Of a DNA stretch of 24,321 nucleotides, positions 1 through 9,000 are shown piece by piece. Location of the stretch: contig NW_019774458.1 in the NCBI RefSeq assembly GCF_001039355.2, forward strand, positions 348,138-372,458, in the 5' to 3' direction. Position numbers and translations under genes: made by a program. Position 1 is the stretch's first letter, and every line of letters starts with the position of its first letter. The stretch is from Lingula anatina. Taxonomy: Eukaryota; Brachiopoda; Lingulata; Lingulida; Lingulidae. The notes under the pieces were generated by a model, which was not told the origin of the DNA, searched no databases, and saw nothing but the letters and a program-made list of their open reading frames with translations.

Positions 1-577
1 CCAGTGTTGGGCTTTACATGCTCTACAAAATGCAAAAAAGAATGGGTCTCTAGCATTAACGGTTCCCGAATTAGAGACAGTTTTCAGTTTCGGTATCTTA
101 TGGCCGCTACTCCTGTGAAAATGCACCGATTGACCCCAAATTCACGGAGATGAAAGATGACCTGAAGGGTAACACTTTCCAATAATATTATTGGTTAAGT
201 CTGTGTGGTGTCTGAATAACAGGGCAAAAAATTTTTTTTTCGTAAAAAATTTCATTTTTTTGAAAATTTTGGCCCATTTGACCTTGAAGTAAAGGTCAAA
301 GGTCAAATCCGAGGGTATATTTGAAATCTACACATATGACTTTTGGAAAGCCGTCTGTAGAAATTTTTCCCGTAACTCCTTCCGTAGGGTAGATAATTAG
401 CATTTAATTTTGCCATTTTTGGACAAGGGTGCATTGCAATGAGTGCCACACCCAGACCCCAATACCGACAAAGCCCAAATTTTACGTGGAACGAGTTGAG
501 ATTATAGGTGACCTAAATCCATGAGATGGGTATGGGGGGCCTTACCGTCTAGGAGGAGAAGCGGTAACGGTAGCCGT

Positions 578-612
578 CCGGCGGAGCCGGCGGAGCCGGC
601 GGAGCCGGCGGA
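578..612. repeat. 9-bp GC-rich tandem repeat (about 3.9 copies)
   Basis: Unit CCGGCGGAG is repeated without change three times and then partially. The block is strikingly GC-rich within AT-rich surroundings and lies just before the stem-loop at 639-668, so both may belong to one mobile element end. Confidence 0.85.
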
Positions 613-638
613 ACGATCCGGACGAGACCGAAACCATG

Positions 639-668
639 TGTACCGCCAGCGCTAACGCTGGTGGTACA
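639..668. repeat. Inverted repeat / stem-loop, 13-bp arms
   Basis: Arms TGTACCGCCAGCG and CGCTGGTGGTACA flank a 4-nt loop (ctaa). There is one mismatch, which would be a G-U pair in RNA. No T-tract or gene context makes it a terminator in this eukaryotic sequence. Confidence 0.75.
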
Positions 669-735
669 ATAATAGCAAAACATTTATGGCTTTGATATAG
701 CAAATATCAATACATAGAACAAATCAATTGAGTAC

Positions 736-2912
736 CTGAGCATCTATTTCTGCATCTATCTTTTTCTGTTCATGCACTAATTGCTCATATAAACCACTTT
801 TCAGTACTTCTCGTTCATGGTCAGAAATAGTTCTACAACAAACAAAATCAGACAAAATAAAGAATACATAAACATAAAACAAACTAACAACACTGAAAAT
901 AAAATAAGCAAGATAGTGGTGAACTGGACAGTACTGACATTTGGGTGATGTAAAATATACATAACACATTATCATGCAGTGATCACATCTAGCAGGATTG
1001 TGGCTTATGACATACTGCGACATATTAACATACTGTGACATACCAAACCTGCATATTCTGAAACTGTGAATGGAGCATCAATTTGAAGGCGCCCTCTGTA
1101 GGCAGGGAGAAGAAACAGTAATTCATGAGTTTTCTTCTGTCAAAGTGTAACCAGTGTAACACTTGTGCAATGGCGGTCAGAAGTTTGACAATGTACTTAT
1201 TATGAGTAGTACCTTGCAATTCTAGCTGAAACCAATGCCATTGTATAATTTTGAAAAAGCAAAACAAAAGCAGAATTTGGAACTTGCCATTTGTCAAAAA
1301 TCAAATCTATGAAAGGATATAAATATTTGCCTCATCTTTTATTGATTCTCCCTGTTTGGAATTTTTCATTATGCCATTTACAGATCTGACCAGTAATTCT
1401 TGAACGTACAAAGTTCTACTGCTGGATATTATTTCTTCTGTGTAGCAGTTTACAGATGTGAGGAACTTCATCACATCATTTTGTTAGAAATTAAGGCTAG
1501 ATAATGCAATCTAAACACATGGAATACATAATGTTAATGAAGACAAAAGAGTTAGTGACATAAGTGAACAAATACTTATGTGCCTTTCTAATACATGTAA
1601 AAACTTAAATTGACACTGCATTACCTGTTTATTTCAGTTGCACTTGCTTCCTGAAATGACAACAGAACTGAGTGTAACAAACATACAAATGAGTTTGAGA
1701 AAATTTATCTTAAAAAATGCACTTCACTTTTCATTTGTCTTGAAATCCTTTCATCATAATACATCTATGATCTATACATTGTATCTTTATAAGAAAAAAT
1801 ATATACATATCTTGTATGCATTGTATCTTTATAAGTACTAGTAAAAGGGCACATAGGAAAGGCTTTTGCAGTAGTTATTCGCTTTATAATATCATGAAAA
1901 TTAAACCAAAAAAATACTTACTTCGTCCATCAAATTCTGAAACTAAAAAAATAAAAACAAACTGTATTACTGTTATGTTCAGTTATGGCTAACCATTTGA
2001 AACCACCAAGGAAATTGTGAAAGTGGTTATTTGCTAACAGTCACAAATAAAATTATAACTCATTTCACTAACATACTTCTCTGTAGTTTTCACAACTAAA
2101 ACCCTTCAAAAAGCAATCATGCATCGGTTCAAATATCACAACCACTGCTATGCAATAAAGGAATAAGACGTGACTGCTTATTATATAAATTTAACCCAGT
2201 AAAATAAAATCAAGTAAAATAATTTCTTTAGACTCTTAAACAACTAGGCCAGAAGAATCCTGCTTACCTCAATACCCATTTCAGTATCAACAGTGTATCT
2301 TGATCGAAAGAAGTTCCTTGAATATTAAAGATTAAGAAAAATAACCAACACGTAAAATGTAAGTCTGTCTGTTTTTTGGCATTTACCTTAAAATGATATA
2401 ACTTTAGTTTAGCAATTAAAATATAAACACTATGGATGACCAGCTACAGACACACAGGGACCATTCCCACAGATATTTGGATCGATCTATCTCCCTGGGG
2501 AGTCTTACTAAATTGCTATCGACTTAACTGGCTTAAATGTCTGTCACGCCTAGTAAAGCTGTTAGGGGGTAATTAATTATCTTTATAACCCTAGCTGATT
2601 TGGTAGGCGTGACAGACATTTAAGCCCTTTAGTTGATAGCAATTTAGTGAGACTCCCCAGGGAGTTAGACCAATCCAGATGGACCAATCTAGGCATGGGA
2701 ACCCATAGAAAAAATTGCATCTTTTCAGTGAATGGCGGGACTACATACATGTGCTACATTGGTTCAGCATCACATTCATTATCACATGACTATGCTAGTG
2801 TAGTGATCCAACCCACAAAATATGCAATGGCTATGTACAAACTCATACCTGGATAAAGCATTTGAACTTACTTTCTGTTTCGTCCTAGGCAGCCAGAGCA
2901 ACAATTTCCCAT
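736..2912 (-). CDS. AP1AR: AP1AR/gadkin-like protein, 5' part (5 exons, runs off left edge)
   Basis: Coding exons on the minus strand are 2912-2872, 2316-2268, 1936-1922, 1650-1625 and 832-736 (41, 49, 15, 26 and 97 nt). All have GT-AG borders and join in one frame to 76 residues. The protein starts MGNCCSGCLGRNRK, a glycine-2/cysteine-4,5 start suited to lipid modification. It continues FFRSRYTVDTEMGIENLMDE and ends in a charged helical stretch, HEREVLKSGLYEQLVHEQKK. Vertebrate AP1AR, as I recall it, has the same order: MGNCC start, an FxNLxxxDE-like segment, then an E-E-E-I-V-D-L-rich coiled coil. AP1AR is a palmitoylated adaptor linking AP-1 vesicles to kinesin-1 and restraining Arp2/3. 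The start codon is chosen from the MGNCC motif and the strong GTAAGT donor after codon 13. The last donor (GTACTC at 735) is ordinary, so remaining exons should lie left of the window. Identity is from memory of the family; exon structure is directly visible. Confidence 0.78.
2478..2677. mobile_element. 200-bp foldback (MITE-like) element inside AP1AR intron 1
   Basis: Two arms of about 85-93 bp are inverted copies of each other around an AT-rich centre near 2565-2590. The best-matched blocks are CTCCCTGGGGAGTCT, ACTAAATTGCTATC and GGCTTAAATGTCTGTCACGC, each found again in reverse complement on the right side. Identity falls towards the ends (TGGATnGnTCTA). No clear target-site duplication is visible and no protein is encoded. 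It lies between AP1AR coding exons 1 and 2. Confidence 0.85.
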
Positions 2913-3196
2913 TTCAAATTTCGGTGCTCTTAATTCATGTTATTTTTGTGGAATTATGATAGAAATGCATTGCCACTGAAGACGGAAGTTTTATGGATGC
3001 GGGCTCTCTTCCTCCAAATGCTAAAGATCCTGTTGCAAGAAAAGACAAGGCCAACTAGTGACGTCAGACAAGCGGAGATTTCACCGGACCTTATCGAATT
3101 AATCGGTGAAATTCAAATTATATTTAACGAGCATAACATCCAAATCGTTACAGTTAATCGGTCTTTTTTTGCGAGGGGTGGGGCAACCCCACAGTG
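2913..3196 (-). promoter_or_regulatory. Likely AP1AR 5' UTR / promoter region with a full CRE
   Basis: The sequence immediately upstream of the AP1AR start codon carries a perfect CRE palindrome, TGACGTCA, at 3059-3066. This is about 150 bases from the ATG and in the range expected of a proximal promoter element. Open frames here have no recognisable content. The role is inferred from position; transcription start is not determined. Confidence 0.4.
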
Positions 3197-3533
3197 CAGG
3201 GGCGGATCCAGGATTATTTGAAGGAGGAAGGAGGTTTTCGGGCCCCGAAAATTTTTGGTGTTTTAGAGAGCAAACAGTGCCCTTTGGTACCTTTTAGAAC
3301 TAAAGTTTAGTCAAATTTCTCATTTCAAAAGGGGAATATTGGTGTGATATATTTTTCAGAAACCGAAGGGGGTCAATATGGGCGATTTTGGGAGATAAAA
3401 ACGACAACATTATTATAAAAAAAACTTCCTACACTTATCTGAGGGGTGGATCCAGGATTATTTGAATGGAAGGGGGGGGGGGGGGCACTGATGCGAAGCC
3501 GTGTGATTTTTTTTTTTCAGAAATCCGCCACTG
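3197..3533 (-). mobile_element. Two fragments of a dispersed MITE-like repeat with G-tract
   Basis: The first fragment (about 3197-3385) starts CAGGGGCGGATCCAGG and runs through a segment reading AACAGTGCCCTTTGGTACC. The second (about 3439-3533) starts GAGGGGTGGATCCAGG, has a long G run near 3472-3485, and ends AAATCCGCCACTG. Both match the complete copy at 13494-13757 and the fragment at 4793-4958, but in opposite orientation to them. Short CAGTGG/CCACTG termini suggest a DNA-transposon MITE; no transposase is present. Confidence 0.75.
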
Positions 3534-4792
3534 AATTACCCAATGGAATTCTTTTCATTCAGTGGTGCAAAAAATTCGATCTCCTCAAGATTTGGATAGG
3601 TGCCGCTCGTTTGCCAAATCATTATTTTTGTCTGACTCACTTTTTCACAGGATGACTATCGACTATGAATATCCATACATCAAGTAACGCTTTTAATTTT
3701 GGTCAGTATTCATTCAGTGGAATTTTTGTCGAGAATGTTTAGGTCTAATGTTTTCTCCGTTTCTGCGAATTGCAGAGCTACAATGAATGGGCCTAAAATA
3801 TCTTTCTATGTTGGAAAATCACACTTATCATTTTTTCCCTTTCCCATGAAAAAAAATTACGTCCGTCTCGTAAACTCATTGTGTTGCTTTTCTTTGTATA
3901 TGTTTTCCCTGTGGACCAAGCTAATTTTTCTCAGCAGGATTTGCAATGGTTTCATAATTTCTCCCGGGAAAACGCACAACTAATTGAATTGTTAAAGCAT
4001 ATTACCTTAACTTACTTCGCATTCGAACATCGATTTGCTGAACACGTTTAAGCACGAATGATTTTCAATTTTCCCTGAAGAACAAAAGGGCTTATAATAT
4101 GTAGCGATACGGGCCTATTGAATATAATTGGGTCAATCAAAATTACCAGCTCTGAAAAATCCAGCTCATTTGGTCTCATTGTTGGAAGAAAAATGTCTCG
4201 TTAGTTTTTTAATACGTAGCTGGCGTATTCTTTCGAATGAGGCTAATCTTTTTAATCAATCGAAAAAGATTTCTATGATTAATTAAGGACCATCAAATGA
4301 ATATTATACCCCATGTGCTGATTTTTTTTTTTTTTTTTTTCATAAAAATGTCATAGGGCGTAAAGAAAAAAAGATAACGCATAACGACGGTAGGTTTCTT
4401 CAGCACTGAACTGGAAAATATTGGAGGTTAACTATTTCTATTTCAACATTAGTTGATGATTGAAGCATATATTCTTATAACATAACACAGCTGATGAAAT
4501 TCCTCTCTGATCTGGAAAATTGTTTTGAATGAATGGAAAATTACAAACGAACATAAGCGGTTGAACTTGAATATATGAGTATCAATTATTGATGCGGTAT
4601 TATATTATTAACCATCCATTTAAAACCAAATGAAACATATTATACATCTCAAATGATGATGGATTTTAGATTAGTAGACTCCCTATACTATAGTGAGGTT
4701 GATATGCCTAATTACTACTAAATAACACATAATATAATGTATTTAATCACACAAGTATAGCCCATACTTTAGATAGACGTTCTTTGCTACAC
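3534..4792. other. Intergenic, no gene seen
   Basis: AT-rich sequence with no ORF carrying recognisable domains and no pair of splice sites that joins open frames. It contains a T run at about 4322-4340. Apparent ORFs near 3700-3980 are low-complexity and lack protein-like character. Confidence 0.5.
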
Positions 4793-4958
4793 CAGTGGCG
4801 GATTTGTTGGGAGGGGAGTCCCCCCCCCCCTTTCGATCTCTAAAAAAATCACACCAATGGTCCCCTCTTGAGACTAGAATTTGGACTAGCCGGATCATAG
4901 TTCTAAACCGTACCAAATGGCACCTTTCTCCCTCAAAATACCAAAAAATTTCCACGCC
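4793..4958 (+). mobile_element. Truncated copy of the G/C-tract MITE-like repeat
   Basis: Starts CAGTGGCGGATTTG, followed by a C run and the block ACCAAATGGCACC. These match the left two-thirds of the complete copy at 13494-13757 in the same orientation. Homology fades near 4958 without the right terminus. A (GT)n tract follows at about 5004-5022. The rest up to about 5400 shows no gene. Confidence 0.75.
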
Positions 4959-5417
4959 AAGAAAACAGTAATTTCTATATTGAAAGAAATGTTTAGTCAA
5001 GTGCGTGTGTGTGTGTGTGTGTATGTGTGCGTGCGCCTGGGGGAAAGAGGTAGGAGTTGCAAGTTGGATCAAAACTGGCATTGTTAAAATTTCGACTTCC
5101 ATCCCGAATATCGAATGATCAAACTGCGTTCAAGTTTGGTTTTATAGGGATAGTCGTTATTAAATGCTAGTTAAAGAATTGAAAAGACAGGCAATGGTAA
5201 GAAAAGCGAATGGGTATGGGCTGTAATCGTGAGTTTGGAAACTTATGTTACAGGTACAGATGACAGCTAGGTTTTGATAGTTTTTAAGCTATGTTAAAAC
5301 CGGCTGGGTCCCACCAGTGAGACAGCACAGGCAACATTATGTAACCCGACTACATGGCCGCGTAGCTCATCAACTTCTAGACCTAGCGAAAAGTGTGAGC
5401 TGATTGTTTACCAACAG

Positions 5418-5618
5418 ATGAACTTCAAATTTGTGTATTTTGATGAAGAGAGCATTAGTTGGGCATTTTTTAATGAAATGCTCCGTTCTAGCCATTTTGA
5501 TGGTATGTCACAATCTTTTAAAACACTCCAATGCCACCCCTTTATTTTTTCAGCGGGCACATGCCAGCCCCAAAGGTTCGGACGTACCCTCTTCCCCTGC
5601 CCCAAATCGGCCAACTGA
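5418..5618 (+). CDS. Weak candidate: two terminal exons of an unknown gene
   Basis: Possible exons are 5418-5502 and 5554-5618. The first follows CCAACAG and has a GTATGT donor; the second follows TTTATTTTTTCAG. The only open frame through the first exon begins MNFKFVYFDEESISWAFF. It joins in phase to a short cysteine-containing tail ending at TGA (5616-5618). In the second exon another frame is also open, to TAA at 5661, ending SSLSSFDH, but it cannot be joined to the first exon. The implied intron of 51 nt is shorter than every other intron here. No family is recognised and no upstream exons were found. It could be chance open sequence. Confidence 0.22.
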   Translation: MNFKFVYFDEESISWAFFNEMLRSSHFDGMSQSFKTLQCHPFIFSAGTCQPQRFGRTLFPCPKSAN

Positions 5619-5748
5619 TTTAAACGAAACAAAATCAAGTCTTTCCAGCTTCGACCATTAAAAAATTGCCCTCAGCTACCGTTTTGTATTAGTCAAACGA
5701 AGCCATCAGTTCCATGTGTAAATTTTAACAATGCAATTGTTTTTAATA

Positions 5749-5754
5749 TTTATT
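5749..5754 (-). terminator. Candidate poly(A) signal for the nucleolin mRNA
   Basis: AATAAA on the minus strand lies about 340 bases past the nucleolin stop codon (6096-6094). It is the first clear canonical hexamer downstream, giving a 3' UTR of roughly 360 nt (about 5730-6093). No other gene is visible in that stretch. Confidence 0.5.
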
Positions 5755-6093
5755 TTTTCTTATCATCGAAAAAATAATAATGGTATTATGTTAATTTTAA
5801 TACCATTTTCACTATTTACAAAAAAAATGATGCACTGTTGCATCAACAAAGACAATATAGACAAAATATAGACATTACATTGATGAAATGTAAATGTTGA
5901 AATTGACCAGTCATAACATAAAATATTACATTCAGCATGATGTACAAACGTCATGAATACCGTTTTGGTTGTTAGTCACACTAGGACCAACGTCTTCCGT
6001 CATTTGACCAGATTGATTCCTAGTGTATATAACTTGTAAAAATGTGTCAAAGAAAAAGAAGTTTGTATATTGTCAATTCCATATATCAATGGC

Positions 6094-9000
6094 TTAATCG
6101 TCATCATCAAACTTCTTTTTGGATCCTTGAAATTCTTGAATAGATCCCTTTTTCTGTGCCATGGCTCCTCTCGGTGGTCCACCTATAAAAAACAGTACAA
6201 TAAGTTTAGCATCTTAAACAAATCCAATTCAAACACCCTCTTTCACCAAATGCCTTAATCATTGTAGATGTTATAATCATATTTGCAAGAATCAAATTTT
6301 GGTTTTAGAAAAAAATTCTTCTAAGAATTTATCTTTAAGATTGTCATGTTCATTGAAAAAACGCTAGTGTAAATATAAAATAAAAACAAGGCAGCAAAGC
6401 TGTCAAATGTACAGACAAAAAGCAGGAAATAACTATGCACAAAATAGGCTACTGTCAATTCAGATGCAAAAGTACATTATGTTAAACTGTAAATTCAACA
6501 TCAAATTTTAATTATGCTCAACAGGTAATACCAATGAAAGTACAAGGCAGCAAAGCTGTCAAATGTACAGACAAAAAGCAGGAAATAACAAAATAGGCTA
6601 CTGTCAATTCTGATGTAAAAGTACATTATGTTAAACTGCAAATTCAACATCAAATTTTAATTATGCTCAACAGGTAATACCAATGTAAGTAAATTGTGTA
6701 ACAAGCATAAGGCTTCAGGCCCATGGGAGTTCAAGTTCACACATTGAAAATGTATAACTTCCAGAAAAAGAAGTCAATTAGACTGCTTTTCCAACTCGAG
6801 CTGCATTTTAGTCCTGTGTTTCTTNCGACGACAGACGCAGGTGATGGCAATATGTACAGACACATCTGTGTCTGTACATAAAAAAACAGGATGTATGCAT
6901 AGTTCACTAACCTCTTCCCCTTCCGCCTCCTCTGCCGCCCCCACGGTCAAACCTGCCTCCCCCACGGCCGCCTCCTCTTCCCCCAAAACCACCACGACCT
7001 GAAATCACAAGTATCACACCTAATCAATTTCAATCTTATTAAATTATTCCCCTAAATATAAACTCAGACACTGCCAAATTATTTCACAGCAAATGTAGCT
7101 TTTTATATGTGACCAATCAGAAGAAGGTTAGCGTTGGAACAAAAGTTTTCTTCAGCGCTTAAAGCTCAAAGAGAGCTGGGAGTGTCATCATAAAGATCAC
7201 AAAAATTTACTTGCAAACTCATTCTGAAAGTTCCTAATAAACATGTATTTGATATATTTAGAAAACTGAACTTTCTGTATTTTAGTACGTTTGAAACCAT
7301 TTCAACCTATGGCATACAATGCACAAGTACCTCCGCCTCTTCCTCCACCTCTTCCTCCACGGAAACCTCCTCTTCCACCTCCCCCTGATCCTCTATCTTC
7401 TGCAAAGTCCAACTTGACTGCTCTACCATCTATCTCCTGGTTGTTCATGGTTTCATAAGCACTCTTAGCCTCATCAGGGCTGCTGAACTCCAGGAAGGCA
7501 ATCCTACAATAAAATTGTTACCAAGATTATGAATAAGGTCATTTTAAGGACATGTTCATGACCAATTTTTGTATAAAGAATGAAAACAAATCCTCTGTAC
7601 ATGACATCTTTAAAAATCTTCATATTTTATATAAAATACAAAATACTATTCATTAAGGAATATAATACTACAGCATTTGTCCAAGGAGAGAAATAACGTT
7701 ACTATCACACTGATATGAGATCAAAACTGATAATTACCCTCTTGGCTTTCCTGTGTCTCTGTCTGTAAGCATTCTGACATCACTAACATTTTCAAAGTGT
7801 TCCCTCAGTCCATCTTGAGTTGTACTGTAGGACAGGTTTTTTATAATCAACACCTTGGTACTTCCTGGATCTGCAATAAGTACAGTTACTTCTTGTTACA
7901 CAAGCCCTTCTCAGTATTATTCCTGTCACCACATGATAATTTACAGCAACTGTATTAATTTAAAAATAGTTGTCGTCAGCTGTATTACAAAATCTCAATT
8001 TACAAAATCTCGCATTTATGGAAAAAAAAAAAAAAAAAAAAAAAACATGGTTTAGTTTCTTCTTAACTCAGTACATTAATTGTATGTGGATCGTATTCCT
8101 TGGGAATCTACTAGCTATCATTTTGTGAAGTATGAAATGAAGTTAAGTCAACCAGAAGTTTGTCCCTCACCTACGGACTGCCTACGGTTTCCTTGTGGGC
8201 TATCAAAGCCACCTTTCTTTGGTGTAAACTTGCTTTTCTGACCCACATAGTCCATCATGATTGCCCTGCCATCTATCTCTGTGCCCTGCATTTCCTTCAG
8301 GACAGACTCTGCCTTGTCTTCACTTTCAAACTGGACAAATGCAAAACTGTAATACATAAAAATAAACCATTTTCAATGTTTTAAATACATTTCACACATC
8401 ACCAATGACTGATAAGGTCGCATAAAACATCCTAAAACTATTAATTTAAAGTGATATTAACATGCAATATTACTCTTTTTCTGAAAACCTGCGACTTCAA
8501 GACCATTTCCTACCCTTTTGGCCTTCCTTCTTCATTCATGGGGATCCTGACATCCACGCAGTCTGGGAAGTATTCCTGGAGACCCTCTGATGTGGTACTC
8601 CATGACAAGTTCTTTACAAACAATGTGCATTTGTCTTCTTCTTCTACAAATTAATAATTTAAAACTGGTAAAGTTTAGAAACAAATGAATTTATGAATTG
8701 CTATATAAAATTCCCAAATCATGGTCACTCTGAAATTTACTTTGCTTTATAAAAAAAATAACATGCATCACTATTAGAAAGTGACTACTACTGACGACAG
8801 TTACATTCAAAATGTTTAAGTCATACCTTTTCCTTCTCTTCCCTGCTGCTTCTTCTGCATCTTTTCTCTTCCACTTCCAAACTCTTTTTTAGGAGTCTTG
8901 GCAGCAGCTTGTTCTACTTTGATGGCATTACCGTTAAGCTCAGAGCCATTTAATTCCAAAGCTTTCTCTAAATCTTCCGCATTTTCTAGATCTACATAAC

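Larger units (their letters stand above)
1..735. other. Intronic or intergenic sequence left of AP1AR exon 5; repeat-like
   Basis: No convincing exon is visible on either strand. The stretch has features of dispersed repetitive DNA: a perfect 16-bp palindrome at 179-194 (CCAATAATATTATTGG), long A/T runs near 230-270, a perfect DR1 nuclear-receptor half-site pair at 293-305 (AGGTCA-A-AGGTCA) with an inverted TGACCT at 279-284, and the GC-rich block at 540-670 listed separately. It is probably AP1AR intron 5 carrying a transposon remnant. Confidence 0.4.
6094..7400 (-). other. Nucleolin RGG/GAR tail (end of exon 13, exons 14 and 15)
   Basis: Gly/Arg repeats (FRGGRGGGRGG, then RGGFGGRGGGRGGGRFDRGG) cover residues 482-530. 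About a dozen arginines are in RGG-type settings, expected substrates of asymmetric dimethylation. The last exon gives GGPPRGAMAQKKG and ends KKKFDDDD, recalling the vertebrate KKTKFE end. Exon 14 codes only for Gly/Arg repeats and is 87 nt with symmetrical phase-1 borders, so repeat number could vary by exon skipping. Confidence 0.9.

Noticed and set aside
293-305. Perfect DR1 nuclear receptor site as a functional enhancer
   Set aside because: It lies in probable repeat DNA, and AGGTCA motifs are often carried by dispersed repeats; nothing links it to a promoter.
1330-1485. Minus-strand open frame MKFLTSVNCYTEEIISSS... as an AP1AR exon
   Set aside because: It looks protein-like but has no usable acceptor, and the AP1AR exons at 1650-1625 and 832-736 already join perfectly without it.
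1638-1841. Plus-strand ORF starting at 1638
   Set aside because: Its beginning overlaps the AP1AR 26-nt exon on the other strand, and the rest is Lys/Tyr-rich low-complexity AT sequence.
4743-5102. 119-aa minus-strand ORF with His-Thr repeats
   Set aside because: It is made of the MITE-like repeat plus the (GT)n microsatellite.
6386-6691. H/ACA or C/D snoRNA in the duplicated intron 14 segment (a U23-like position)
   Set aside because: An ANANNA-like hexamer and ACA triplets exist, but I could not draw two stable hairpins with correct spacing, and no box D is present.
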